Assembly: GCF_000346505.1 (NCBI RefSeq) | Contig: NZ_ANOH01000050.1 | Span: 1 to 64,000, forward strand | Length of the DNA stretch: 64,000 nucleotides | Source of the DNA: Aporhodopirellula sallentina SM41 | GTDB lineage: Bacteria > Planctomycetota > Planctomycetia > Pirellulales > Pirellulaceae | Direction of reading: 5' to 3' | Shown: positions 37,646-45,189 of the stretch, piece by piece | How positions within the stretch are numbered: the stretch's first letter is position 1 | Layout of the letters: the number at the start of each line of letters is the position of its first letter | Position numbers and translations under genes: made by a program | Notes under the pieces: model-generated | The model's database searches: none | The model's input: only the letters and a program-made list of their open reading frames with translations | Told to the model about the DNA's origin: nothing

Positions 37646-39391
37646 ATGCTGGAACTACAAGGCATTCCTGTTTCACCGGGCGTGGCTATCGCGTCAGCCC
37701 TAGTGCTCGACGCGGACGGCTACCGAATCCCACGGTGCATCGTCCCGGCGTCCGACGTCGACGACGAATTCGCGCGGCTGCGCACCGCCGTCACCACCGT
37801 CTCCCAACAGCTCGAACAGAGCCGCTTGGAAACGACCGCCACGGCGGGTCGGCAAACCGGCGACATCTTCGCCGCCCAACTCCAGATGCTGCACGACCCG
37901 CGTCTGCACAGCGAGCTAGAAAAACGGATCGGCGAAGACCGCCAGTCCGCCGCGTTCGCCGTCAGCGGCGTACTGCACAACTACGCCGCCGCACTACAAA
38001 AACTCGAGAATCCGTTCCTGGCCGATCGCGCCCAGGATGTCCTGGATATCGAACGGCAACTGCTCACCCAACTCGGCGCGGTGACGCGGCAACCACTGCA
38101 TGACCTCAACGAACCGGTCATCGTCCTCTCCCGGATGCTCACACCGAGCGAGACCGCAGGGCTCAACAGAGAATTCGTCAAAGGTTTCTGCACCGAAGTC
38201 GGTGGGCCCGGTGGACACACCGCGATCGTCGCCAAGGGCCTCGAAATCCCAGCCGTTGTCGGAATCGGCGAATTCCTGCCCGTCATTGCAGGCGCCGATT
38301 GCGTCATCGTCGACGGCGACCGCGGACGATTGATCATCGACCCAACCGACGAGGTGCTGGAAAACTATCGCAAACGGGCTGAGTACCGCCGGACTCTGGC
38401 GCAGCGATTGGCACAACAGAGCCAACTGCCGGCCACGACAACCGACGGAACCCGCATTTCACTTAACGCGAATATCGAGTTTCCACACGAAACGGCGTCG
38501 TGCCTGCAACGTGGGGCCGACGGCATCGGTCTGTACCGAACCGAATTCCTCTACCTATCGTCGGACGAGGAACCGAGCGAAGAAGATCACTACGAAGCCT
38601 ACGCGGAAGTCATCAAGCAGATGAACGGCCGCCCCGTGGTCATCCGAACGCTCGATCTCGGCGCCGATAAGATGGGGCATGGCAAACGCAGCCAACAGGA
38701 AAACAATCCGTTTCTTGGGCTTCGCAGCATCCGCCTCTCCCTTCGCAACCTTGATCTCTTCCGCCCGCAGCTCCGCGCCGTCCTGCGGGCCGCCGCGCTC
38801 GGTGACGTCCGCGTGATGTTCCCACTGATCACCACGATCGCCGAACTGCGCCAGGCGAGAATGCTGCTCAACCTCGTCGCCGAAGACCTGAAAGAAGCTG
38901 GTGTCCCTTATCGCAGCGACCTCCCGATCGGAATGATGGTCGAAGTCCCCGCCGCCGTGATCATGCTCGATCACTTCGCGTGCGAAGTCGACTTCTTCAG
39001 CATCGGCACGAACGACTTGGCCCAGTACACACTCGCCGTCGACCGTTCGAACGAATCGGTTGCGGACCTGTACCAATCCAGCGACCCGGCTGTCCTGCGA
39101 CTGATCCAGGCGAGCATCGACGTCGCCGCCCAAACGCAAACACCGATCAGTGTCTGCGGCGAGATGAGCAGCAACCCCGCCCGCGCGCTGCTCCTTCTCG
39201 GCATGGGCGTCCGCAGCCTCAGTGTTCCGCCGTCCGCTTTGCCACGCGTCAAAAAAGTCATCCGGAACGTATCGATCGAAGAATGCGAAGCGATCGCGGA
39301 ACGAGTCTGCAAACTCGAATCCGCGCGCGACGTCGATCTTTACTTGCTCGATCGACTCTCCGACCTCGCTCCGGAGTTGGTGATGCAATGA
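37646..39391 (+). CDS. ptsI: PTS enzyme I (phosphoenolpyruvate-protein phosphotransferase)
   Basis: Enzyme I autophosphorylates with PEP and phosphorylates HPr. The 581 residues include the phosphohistidine motif GGPGGHTAIVAKGLEIPAVV (His191), PEP-binding sequences MVEVPAAVIMLD, SIGTNDLAQYTLAVDRSN and CGEMSSNPA, and the N-terminal HPr-binding helical domain. ATG 37646 (MLELQGIPVSPGVA) fits the family start. The stop overlaps the ATG of the next gene (ATGA), so the two are coupled. There is no GAF domain, so this is EI rather than the EI-Ntr (PtsP) form. Confidence 0.96.
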   Translation: MLELQGIPVSPGVAIASALVLDADGYRIPRCIVPASDVDDEFARLRTAVTTVSQQLEQSRLETTATAGRQTGDIFAAQLQMLHDPRLHSELEKRIGEDRQSAAFAVSGVLHNYAAALQKLENPFLADRAQDVLDIERQLLTQLGAVTRQPLHDLNEPVIVLSRMLTPSETAGLNREFVKGFCTEVGGPGGHTAIVAKGLEIPAVVGIGEFLPVIAGADCVIVDGDRGRLIIDPTDEVLENYRKRAEYRRTLAQRLAQQSQLPATTTDGTRISLNANIEFPHETASCLQRGADGIGLYRTEFLYLSSDEEPSEEDHYEAYAEVIKQMNGRPVVIRTLDLGADKMGHGKRSQQENNPFLGLRSIRLSLRNLDLFRPQLRAVLRAAALGDVRVMFPLITTIAELRQARMLLNLVAEDLKEAGVPYRSDLPIGMMVEVPAAVIMLDHFACEVDFFSIGTNDLAQYTLAVDRSNESVADLYQSSDPAVLRLIQASIDVAAQTQTPISVCGEMSSNPARALLLLGMGVRSLSVPPSALPRVKKVIRNVSIEECEAIAERVCKLESARDVDLYLLDRLSDLAPELVMQ

Positions 39392-40110
39392 GCCGCACGA
39401 AACGCCACCCCCGCTCCAACAGCAAACCGTCTCCCAACCTGCAACCCGCTGGCACGCCCCGCCATCGATATCGCGTCCGCTTTGCAAAAACCGGGCTGCT
39501 TCGTTGGATCAGTCACCGAGACCTTGCCAACCTTTGGGAACGGATCGGGCGACGTGCGGAACTGCCTTTTAGCATGACGGAAGGTTTCAACCCGAAACCG
39601 AGAATGCAGTTCCCTTCCGCACTCTCGCTCGGTGTCGAGAGTCTCGACGAGGTGCTCGATCTCGAACTACGCGAGGACTGGCCTGCGGAAAAGCTTCTCG
39701 AACGACTGCAGACCGATGACCAACCCGGCCTGACCATCAACTCGGTCAAAAAAGTCGATCTCGCCGAAGGCAAATCGCAACTCGCGGCGATGAACTACGC
39801 GGTGTCTCTTCCCGATGACTTCAGCGATGAAGACGCTACGCGGACCGCAGCCGCTATCGACGAAATCAAACATCAACGAACCGTGTCGATCGACCGAAAA
39901 GGCAAAACCGTGACCGCACACGTGCAGTCCCAATTGCCCATCCTCGATCTACAAGCCGACAAACTCGTCGCTCGCATCGTCATCGGTGACGGAGCGTCAT
40001 TAAAAATCCAAGACATTCTCGACCTACTCGGTGCGAGCAATTGGCCTGACAGGGGTGCGACGATCGTTCGTACCGGCATGAACCTGAAAGGCGAAACAGA
40101 ACATTCGTAA
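39388..40110 (+). CDS. TIGR03936/DUF2344 radical-SAM-linked protein
   Basis: The 240-residue protein starts with a basic region, then YRVRFAKTGLLRWISHRDLA and RRAELPFSMTEGFNPKPRMQ, the family signature of DUF2344 proteins. In many bacteria this protein is fused or adjacent to a radical SAM protein of the TIGR03960 type and lies next to rng; the function is unknown, with suggested roles in RNA or ribosome modification. Here the radical SAM gene is not adjacent. It overlaps ptsI by 4 bp and lies 79 bp before the RNase E/G gene. Confidence 0.88.
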   Translation: MSRTKRHPRSNSKPSPNLQPAGTPRHRYRVRFAKTGLLRWISHRDLANLWERIGRRAELPFSMTEGFNPKPRMQFPSALSLGVESLDEVLDLELREDWPAEKLLERLQTDDQPGLTINSVKKVDLAEGKSQLAAMNYAVSLPDDFSDEDATRTAAAIDEIKHQRTVSIDRKGKTVTAHVQSQLPILDLQADKLVARIVIGDGASLKIQDILDLLGASNWPDRGATIVRTGMNLKGETEHS

Positions 40111-40189
40111 CATCGGCGTCCATGCGACCACCCTTGGAGGGATGGTGGCATCCAGCTGATCTCAACACCCTAACGAGGGGACAATCTCT

Positions 40190-41794
40190 ATGAAACGTGA
40201 AATGCTGATCAATGTGCTTCAACCAGAAGAAAGCCGCATCGCGGTGGTCGAAGACAAAGTCCTCGAGGAACTTTATGTAGAACGAAAAAGCGTTGAGGCA
40301 TTCGCCGGAAACATCTATCGCGGCAAGATCGTCAATCTCGAACCGAGCATCCAAGCCGCGTTCGTTGATTTCGGCGTCGGCCGCAACGGCTTCCTGCACA
40401 TCAGTGATGTCGAGCCTCAGTACTTCCGCCAAGGCGGCTACGACCCGGAAGAAATAATGCGGGAGTCGGACGAGATGGCAGCCGCCTCCGCAGCCCGCAA
40501 TCGCGAGAGCGGACGCGGCAACGCGCGAGTCTTCAAAGGCGGCCGACCACGCATCAAACCACCCATTCAAGAAATCTTCAAACGTGGCGACGAAGTCCTC
40601 GTCCAAGTCATCAAGGAAGGCATCGGCACCAAAGGCCCAACACTCTCAACATACATCTCCATCCCGGGCCGCTACCTCGTCCTCATGCCGGCGCTCTCCC
40701 GCGTTGGCGTCAGCCGAAAAATTGAAGACGAAGACGACCGCAAACGTCTCAAAAAAGCCCTGCACGCATGCAACCCACCCAAGGGCCTCGGCTTCATCGT
40801 CCGCACCGCCGGAGCCGGACGCAGCGAAGACGAACTGCACCGCGACATGGATTACCTCCTGCGTCTGTGGAAAGCCATCGCCAAACGAATCGAAAACACA
40901 ACCGAACCGGGTGAGATCTACGAAGAGAGCGATCTCATCATTCGCACGATCCGTGACATCTACAGCGATGACATTGACCAGATCCTGATCGACGAAGAAG
41001 CCTCCTACAACAAAGCACGTGACTTCCTAAAGAGCGTCATGCCGCGAGTCGTCGACCGACTGAAACTCTACGACGGACCGGTCCCGCTGTTCCATAAGTA
41101 CAACCTCGAAGAAGAGATCGTCAAAATCAATCAACGCCAAGTCCAACTCAAGGACGGCGGATCGATTGTGATCGACCCGACAGAAGCCCTCGTCGCGATC
41201 GACGTTAACAGCGGAAACTTCCGTGGCAACGCATCGGCAGACGAAAACGCGTTCCGCCTGAACGTCTCGGCCGCAAAGGAAATTGCCCGGCAACTTCGAC
41301 TGCGCGACCTCGGTGGAGTCATCGTCAACGACTTTATCGACATGCGGAAAGAAAGCTACCGCCGCAAAGTCGAGCGTGTCCTCCGTGACGCGATGGCCAA
41401 AGATCGCGCTCGTACCAAAATCCTCCGTACCAGCCCGTTCGGTCTGATCGAAATGACGCGGCAGCGAATCCGACCGAGCCTCAAACGCAGCATCTATCAA
41501 GACTGCCCATGCTGCAAAGGTCGCGGTCTGGTGAAAACTCCCGAGAGCATGTCCATCGAAGTCGTTCGGATGCTCGCACTCGCGGTCAAGAACAAACACA
41601 TCGTACGTGTCACCGTTCGCGTCAACGACGCCGTCGCTGCGTTCCTGAATAACAAGAAACGCCGCGCCGTCACCGAAATGGAAGACGCCGGCAAGATGAC
41701 CGTGCAAATCCTCGGCAGCGAAGGCTTGTTCCCCGAACACCTCGAAGTTGACTGCCGCGACAACCACGGCGAACGAGTCGAAATCGACTCCTAA
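40190..41794 (+). CDS. rng: Ribonuclease E/G family endoribonuclease
   Basis: The enzyme cleaves single-stranded RNA with preference for 5'-monophosphate ends. The 534 residues show the S1 domain (NIYRGKIVNLEPSIQAAFVD, NGFLHISDV), the catalytic aspartates in ALVAIDVNSG (Asp338) and GGVIVNDFIDM (Asp381), and the zinc-link CPCCKGRG. An insert of about 50 residues interrupts the S1 domain (about 75-125). It has no long C-terminal scaffold, so it resembles RNase G more than E. coli RNase E. A start-proximal GAGGGGA ribosome binding site precedes the ATG. Confidence 0.95.
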   Translation: MKREMLINVLQPEESRIAVVEDKVLEELYVERKSVEAFAGNIYRGKIVNLEPSIQAAFVDFGVGRNGFLHISDVEPQYFRQGGYDPEEIMRESDEMAAASAARNRESGRGNARVFKGGRPRIKPPIQEIFKRGDEVLVQVIKEGIGTKGPTLSTYISIPGRYLVLMPALSRVGVSRKIEDEDDRKRLKKALHACNPPKGLGFIVRTAGAGRSEDELHRDMDYLLRLWKAIAKRIENTTEPGEIYEESDLIIRTIRDIYSDDIDQILIDEEASYNKARDFLKSVMPRVVDRLKLYDGPVPLFHKYNLEEEIVKINQRQVQLKDGGSIVIDPTEALVAIDVNSGNFRGNASADENAFRLNVSAAKEIARQLRLRDLGGVIVNDFIDMRKESYRRKVERVLRDAMAKDRARTKILRTSPFGLIEMTRQRIRPSLKRSIYQDCPCCKGRGLVKTPESMSIEVVRMLALAVKNKHIVRVTVRVNDAVAAFLNNKKRRAVTEMEDAGKMTVQILGSEGLFPEHLEVDCRDNHGERVEIDS

Positions 41795-41813
41795 TCTGGC
41801 TGAGACATCTTCT

Positions 41814-41847
41814 ATTGTGGATGGGTGCTTCGACGCCCATCCACAAT
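41814..41847 (+). terminator. Stem-loop after rng, possible terminator
   Basis: A perfect 12-bp stem ATTGTGGATGGG/CCCATCCACAAT (41814-41825 with 41836-41847) closes a 10-nt loop 19 bp after the rng stop. No T-tract follows, so it may be a Rho-stabilising or RNA-end-protecting hairpin rather than a classical intrinsic terminator. Confidence 0.5.
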
Positions 41848-41908
41848 TAGGTGTATGCTAAAGCAAGCCCCAATCGTACCGGAGCACCTTCACACCGGAG
41901 CACCTTCG

Positions 41909-42949
41909 ATGAAGAGCCTTCTTTGCATCGGATTGATTTTCTTCTTGACCGTGCTTGCTGAATCGGCACCCGCGTGCACCGTGATACGGATTCATCATTC
42001 CGGCCACCTCATCGTGGCCCGGAATCATGATTGGAACACCGGAGGCGGGTTGCTCATCGTCAATCCGCGCGGCATCGAAAAGACCGCCATCACCCCAATC
42101 GCGCCGGCGCAGTGGACCTCACGCTACGGCAGCGTCTCATTCGCTCAATTCGGACGCGAAATTCCATTCGCAGGGATGAACGAAAAAGGACTCACGGTCG
42201 ACCTACTGCAACTCAACGACGCGTCTTTCCCGACGAATGCCAACGGAAAGCCATCGGTCAACGTCGTGCAGTGGGTTCAGTATCAACTCGACAACTCGGC
42301 CACCGTTGACGAAGTAATCCAAAGCCTTGATGAAGTCACCCCGATGCCGTTCATCGCGAGGCTCGAGAAGGTCCACTACTTCATAACCGACGCGAGCGGT
42401 GACGTAGCGATCATCGAATACATCAACGGCAAACCCATCGTTCAGCACGACTCCACGAACGCGTGTGCGCTAGCAAACTCCACCTGGACGGCATCGTCCC
42501 GTGCACGTCAACACGGCCGGCCCAATAACAACAGCGAGCGGCGTTTCCTCCAAGCCTGCTCGTTCGCCAATGAGCCACTATCAGACACGCCAATTGAGGA
42601 CGCCATGCAGGCTCTCGATGACGTCGCCCAGGCACACACGCAGTGGAACCTCGTCTACGAACCGCAAAACCTACGAATCACTTTCCAGACTCGTCGCACA
42701 CCGAAACGTCGCTGGATCGACTTTGAGGACCTGACATTCACCGCGGGCTCGGATGTCGTCTGCATCGACATCAACGCACCGGTGGAAGGGAACGTTTTTC
42801 CGCACCTTCTTTCGTTCGAGCGGGAAGCGAACAAGATGATTGTGGACGACGCATTCGACGCGATCATCCCGCCCGGCATGATTCGCTCAACAATCAAAGA
42901 GATGGTCCTCAACTACGGCGACGCTCTGGAACCGACACTCGTTCAATAA
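41909..42949 (+). CDS. Secreted choloylglycine hydrolase-like Ntn hydrolase (linear amide hydrolase)
   Basis: After a signal peptide (MKSLLCIGLIFFLTVLAESA) the mature chain begins ACTVIRIHHSGHLIVARNHD, with the catalytic N-terminal cysteine expected at the cleavage site, followed by RNHDW and GMNEKGLTVDLLQLND, which fit the Ntn-hydrolase fold of bile-salt and penicillin V acylases. The 346 residues match the family. I chose ATG 41909 because it starts the signal peptide; the frame is open to 41825. The substrate is probably a linear amide (not necessarily bile acid). A 14-bp direct repeat (accggagcaccttc) lies just before the start. Confidence 0.85.
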   Translation: MKSLLCIGLIFFLTVLAESAPACTVIRIHHSGHLIVARNHDWNTGGGLLIVNPRGIEKTAITPIAPAQWTSRYGSVSFAQFGREIPFAGMNEKGLTVDLLQLNDASFPTNANGKPSVNVVQWVQYQLDNSATVDEVIQSLDEVTPMPFIARLEKVHYFITDASGDVAIIEYINGKPIVQHDSTNACALANSTWTASSRARQHGRPNNNSERRFLQACSFANEPLSDTPIEDAMQALDDVAQAHTQWNLVYEPQNLRITFQTRRTPKRRWIDFEDLTFTAGSDVVCIDINAPVEGNVFPHLLSFEREANKMIVDDAFDAIIPPGMIRSTIKEMVLNYGDALEPTLVQ

Positions 42950-43066
42950 CGAAGCCGCTCCTTCAAAGCATGAACCTACGGTGCATCTCGGTCTTGGCAT
43001 CTTGATTCCCCGTCGCCGAGTCAGACAGGCCCCTCAACGAGATCGCGAACGTTCCGATAGAATGCC

Positions 43067-43894
43067 GTGATGTTTGAACTTCGCTGCACCGTCCGAAATT
43101 GCCAGAATACCCTCGTCCCATCAGACGCAGGGTTAACCTGCGACGCTCGTCACCATTTCGACCGAGCGAAGCAGGGGCATTGGAACCTGACCCAACCTCA
43201 AGATCGCAAATCGAAGACTCCTGGCGACTGTGACGATGCCGTTATGGCCCGACACCGTTGGCTAGCTCGCGGCCACGCGGAGGGACTCGTCGCAGAACTC
43301 TCGCCGTGGATTGAAAAAAAGGGGGCAGACAAGACCTTTCGCACTCTCGATTTGGGCTGCGGCGAAGGATACTTTGGCCCGGCACTCTTCTCCGATGAAC
43401 CGGATGGCTACTGCGGAATCGACCTTTCGAAAACCGCCATCAAACTCGCAGCACGTCGTTGGCCGGCGGCGACCTGGGTGCTGGCAAATGCCGATCGGGA
43501 ACTGCCGGTTGCCGACGCGAGCGTGGATCGTATCGTTTCACTGTTCGGACGACGCCCGATCACAGAAATCCAAAGGTGCCTGTCACCCGAGGGCATTTGC
43601 GTCATCGCCGTACCGGGAGAAGAGGATCTCATTGAACTTCGTGAACATGTTCAACAGGCCGGACATCGCCGCCGCCGCGGGGACATGATCATTGAGGAAA
43701 TGGAAGGTACTGGCCTCCGATGCGTCGAACAACGCACCTGGAAACACCAAGTGACGCTCGATTCCGACGCGATTCACGACGCCCTCGCGATGACCTACCG
43801 GGCTGTCCGCCACTCGCAGCAAGCGAGACTCAGCTCGATCGACACGATGGACGTGACGCTCGCCGCCGACCTCCTGCTCTTCCGGCACGGCTAG
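43067..43894 (+). CDS. RlmA-like 23S rRNA (guanine-N1) methyltransferase
   Basis: The N-terminus resembles the zinc-binding domain of RlmA: LRCTVRNC, then LTCDARHHFDRAKQGHWNLT and TPGDCDDAVMARHRWLARGH. The first cysteine pair is Cys-x4-Cys rather than the usual Cys-x2-Cys. The SAM domain follows with LDLGCGEGYFG and GIDLSKTAIKLAARRWP. The length (275) and the GD.....AR..FL-type motif match RlmA, which methylates G745 of 23S rRNA (or G748 in TlrB). A second ATG codon at 43070 is an equally good start. The precise target guanosine is inference. Confidence 0.85.
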   Translation: MMFELRCTVRNCQNTLVPSDAGLTCDARHHFDRAKQGHWNLTQPQDRKSKTPGDCDDAVMARHRWLARGHAEGLVAELSPWIEKKGADKTFRTLDLGCGEGYFGPALFSDEPDGYCGIDLSKTAIKLAARRWPAATWVLANADRELPVADASVDRIVSLFGRRPITEIQRCLSPEGICVIAVPGEEDLIELREHVQQAGHRRRRGDMIIEEMEGTGLRCVEQRTWKHQVTLDSDAIHDALAMTYRAVRHSQQARLSSIDTMDVTLAADLLLFRHG

Positions 43895-43965
43895 AACATC
43901 GTTGAGGTTCAACGGGTCCGATCCCCGCAGCGGCCTGCCGGCTTACTAGCCCGCTGCGATCACAA

Positions 43966-43988
43966 GGGATCACACACAACCACTCGCT
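43966..43988 (+). repeat. Dispersed repeat block A, copy 1
   Basis: The 23 bp from GGGATCACAC to CCACTCGCT are identical to 61723-61745. In copy 2 this block is followed after 6 bp by TCGGGCTAATA; here the same 11-mer (44145-44155) is separated from it by the inserted MITE-like element. Confidence 0.8.
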
Positions 43989-43991
43989 TGC

Positions 43992-44137
43992 CGGTTTGTT
44001 GATTTAATCAAGAGTCAACCTGTTTTCGTTTAACCGGTAGCCGTAGGCGATGCTTGACGGAACACAACCTACCCTTCGGGCACGGGTTAAACGAAAATTG
44101 AACGGTATTGCCGTTAAACGAATAAATCAACAAACCG
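43992..44137. mobile_element. MITE-like element, copy 1 (146 bp)
   Basis: Perfect 15-bp terminal inverted repeats CGGTTTGTTGATTTA (43992-44006) and TAAATCAACAAACCG (44123-44137) bound a non-coding 146-bp unit. TTGC occurs directly on each side (43988-43991 and 44138-44141), a 4-bp target duplication. The interior has an imperfect hairpin based on CGTTTAACCGG and CCGTTAAACG. Its left third (44000-44044) is nearly identical to 61541-61594. No transposase is encoded, so it would be mobilised in trans. Confidence 0.8.
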
Positions 44138-44864
44138 TTGCACCTCGGGCTAATAACCTATTGTCAGCCCCAGGATCTCCATTGAACCAACAAACCGATC
44201 GCCGGAATGCGGCCCCCAAAGCCTGACGATATCGGCTGGATCATTCTTAGAAACGCTCTTGATCGAACCTCGCTCGACCTTCTCATCACCTGGCTTTGCT
44301 GCCGTGATAACGCCACCATTCGAAACCAGACGATGCCGCCGTTACGTCTTTCCGAATCCCTGCAACACGATCCCCGGTGGAGTGAAACGCACACCTCCAC
44401 AGGGCGGGCACGCTGGATTCAATGTGATTTTATTGGGGCCGGATCGCAGAAAATTCACAATAAAAACGGCTCGAACAAGTGCGAGATCGCTGCCGCAATC
44501 CATTCGCTTCGCGGCTCATCTCAACACTAAGAACGAATTCAAATTTTGAGTGATTCCAGGTAGTTCAGATTCGAACCCGATGAGTCATTTCTAAGCGTGG
44601 CGATCCTCAAGAAGGTCGCCACACCGTCCGATTGAGCAAATACGAGACTCCAGCAAAGTCGCAAGCGAACAGCGGGAGTAACGTGCTCACCTCCCCCACG
44701 ATGGTGTTTGTCGCCAAGGCCGTGCAGAACCCGCGTAAGCGATCCACAGGATCCACCGCATCTCTGCATCCAAACGCTGAGGCAATTGTTTCCGATAACG
44801 CATCCGCATGCACGACTCGAGTAGTCGTTCATTGGTATTCGATCCGCATACAGAACAAACGACG

Positions 44865-45065
44865 ATGAACATCGCAAAATTCGAAGACCTCCTCGGCCTT
44901 TACTTGGACGAAGGTCTTTCGAACGAATCCATGGAAGAATTCGAGCAAATGCTGCTGCAGTCCGCCGAAGCGCGGAGGACGTTCTCAGAACAAATGAACC
45001 TACACGCAATGCTGCGCGAGTTCTTTCGCCCAACCTCGGTCGTTCAGAACCGGTTCACCGCCTAA
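44865..45065 (+). CDS. Short FecR-type anti-sigma N-terminal segment (orphan or remnant)
   Basis: The 66-residue product (MNIAKFEDLLGLYLDEGLSN, ESMEEFEQMLLQSAEARRTF, then NLHAMLREFF) matches the N-terminal helical segment of planctomycete FecR-family anti-sigma factors (L-x-x-Y-L-D-G-x-L, EFE-x-x-L, AR-x-x-F, LH-x-x-L-R). A normal FecR would continue with a TM helix and a FecR domain; here the frame stops after about 66 residues. No ECF sigma factor is adjacent. It may be a truncated pseudogene or a stand-alone sigma-binding peptide. It converges with the rpoC terminator. Confidence 0.6.
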   Translation: MNIAKFEDLLGLYLDEGLSNESMEEFEQMLLQSAEARRTFSEQMNLHAMLREFFRPTSVVQNRFTA

Positions 45066-45122
45066 TTCATTTCGGCGAGGCGGACACGCACGCAAACGCG
45101 CCGCGCTCTGCAATTAATATTG

Positions 45123-45161
45123 AAAAAAACAAAGCCAGTGAAATCTCTTCCACTGGCTTTG
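45123..45161 (-). terminator. Intrinsic terminator after rpoC
   Basis: On the minus strand an 11-bp perfect stem CAAAGCCAGTG/CACTGGCTTTG with a 10-nt loop is followed by seven T's (the A-run at 45123-45129). It lies 29 bp after the rpoC stop. As the stem is symmetric, it may also end the short plus-strand FecR-like gene. Confidence 0.9.
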
Positions 45162-45189
45162 CTGAATTGAGCTGATTCTCTCGGGCGGA

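Larger units (their letters stand above)
43895..44864. other. Repeat-rich intergenic region
   Basis: This 970-bp region contains the dispersed repeat and MITE-like element listed separately (43966-44155). The remaining open frames (for example 44207-44530) have no family resemblance and look like non-coding or decayed sequence. A perfect GTGGCGA/TCGCCAC hairpin with a 12-nt loop lies near 44598-44623. Confidence 0.6.

Noticed and set aside
44539-45033. A 164-residue minus-strand frame in the rlmA-rpoC spacer
   Set aside because: It overlaps the FecR-like gene on the other strand, is Arg/Cys/Ser-rich and has no recognisable motif.
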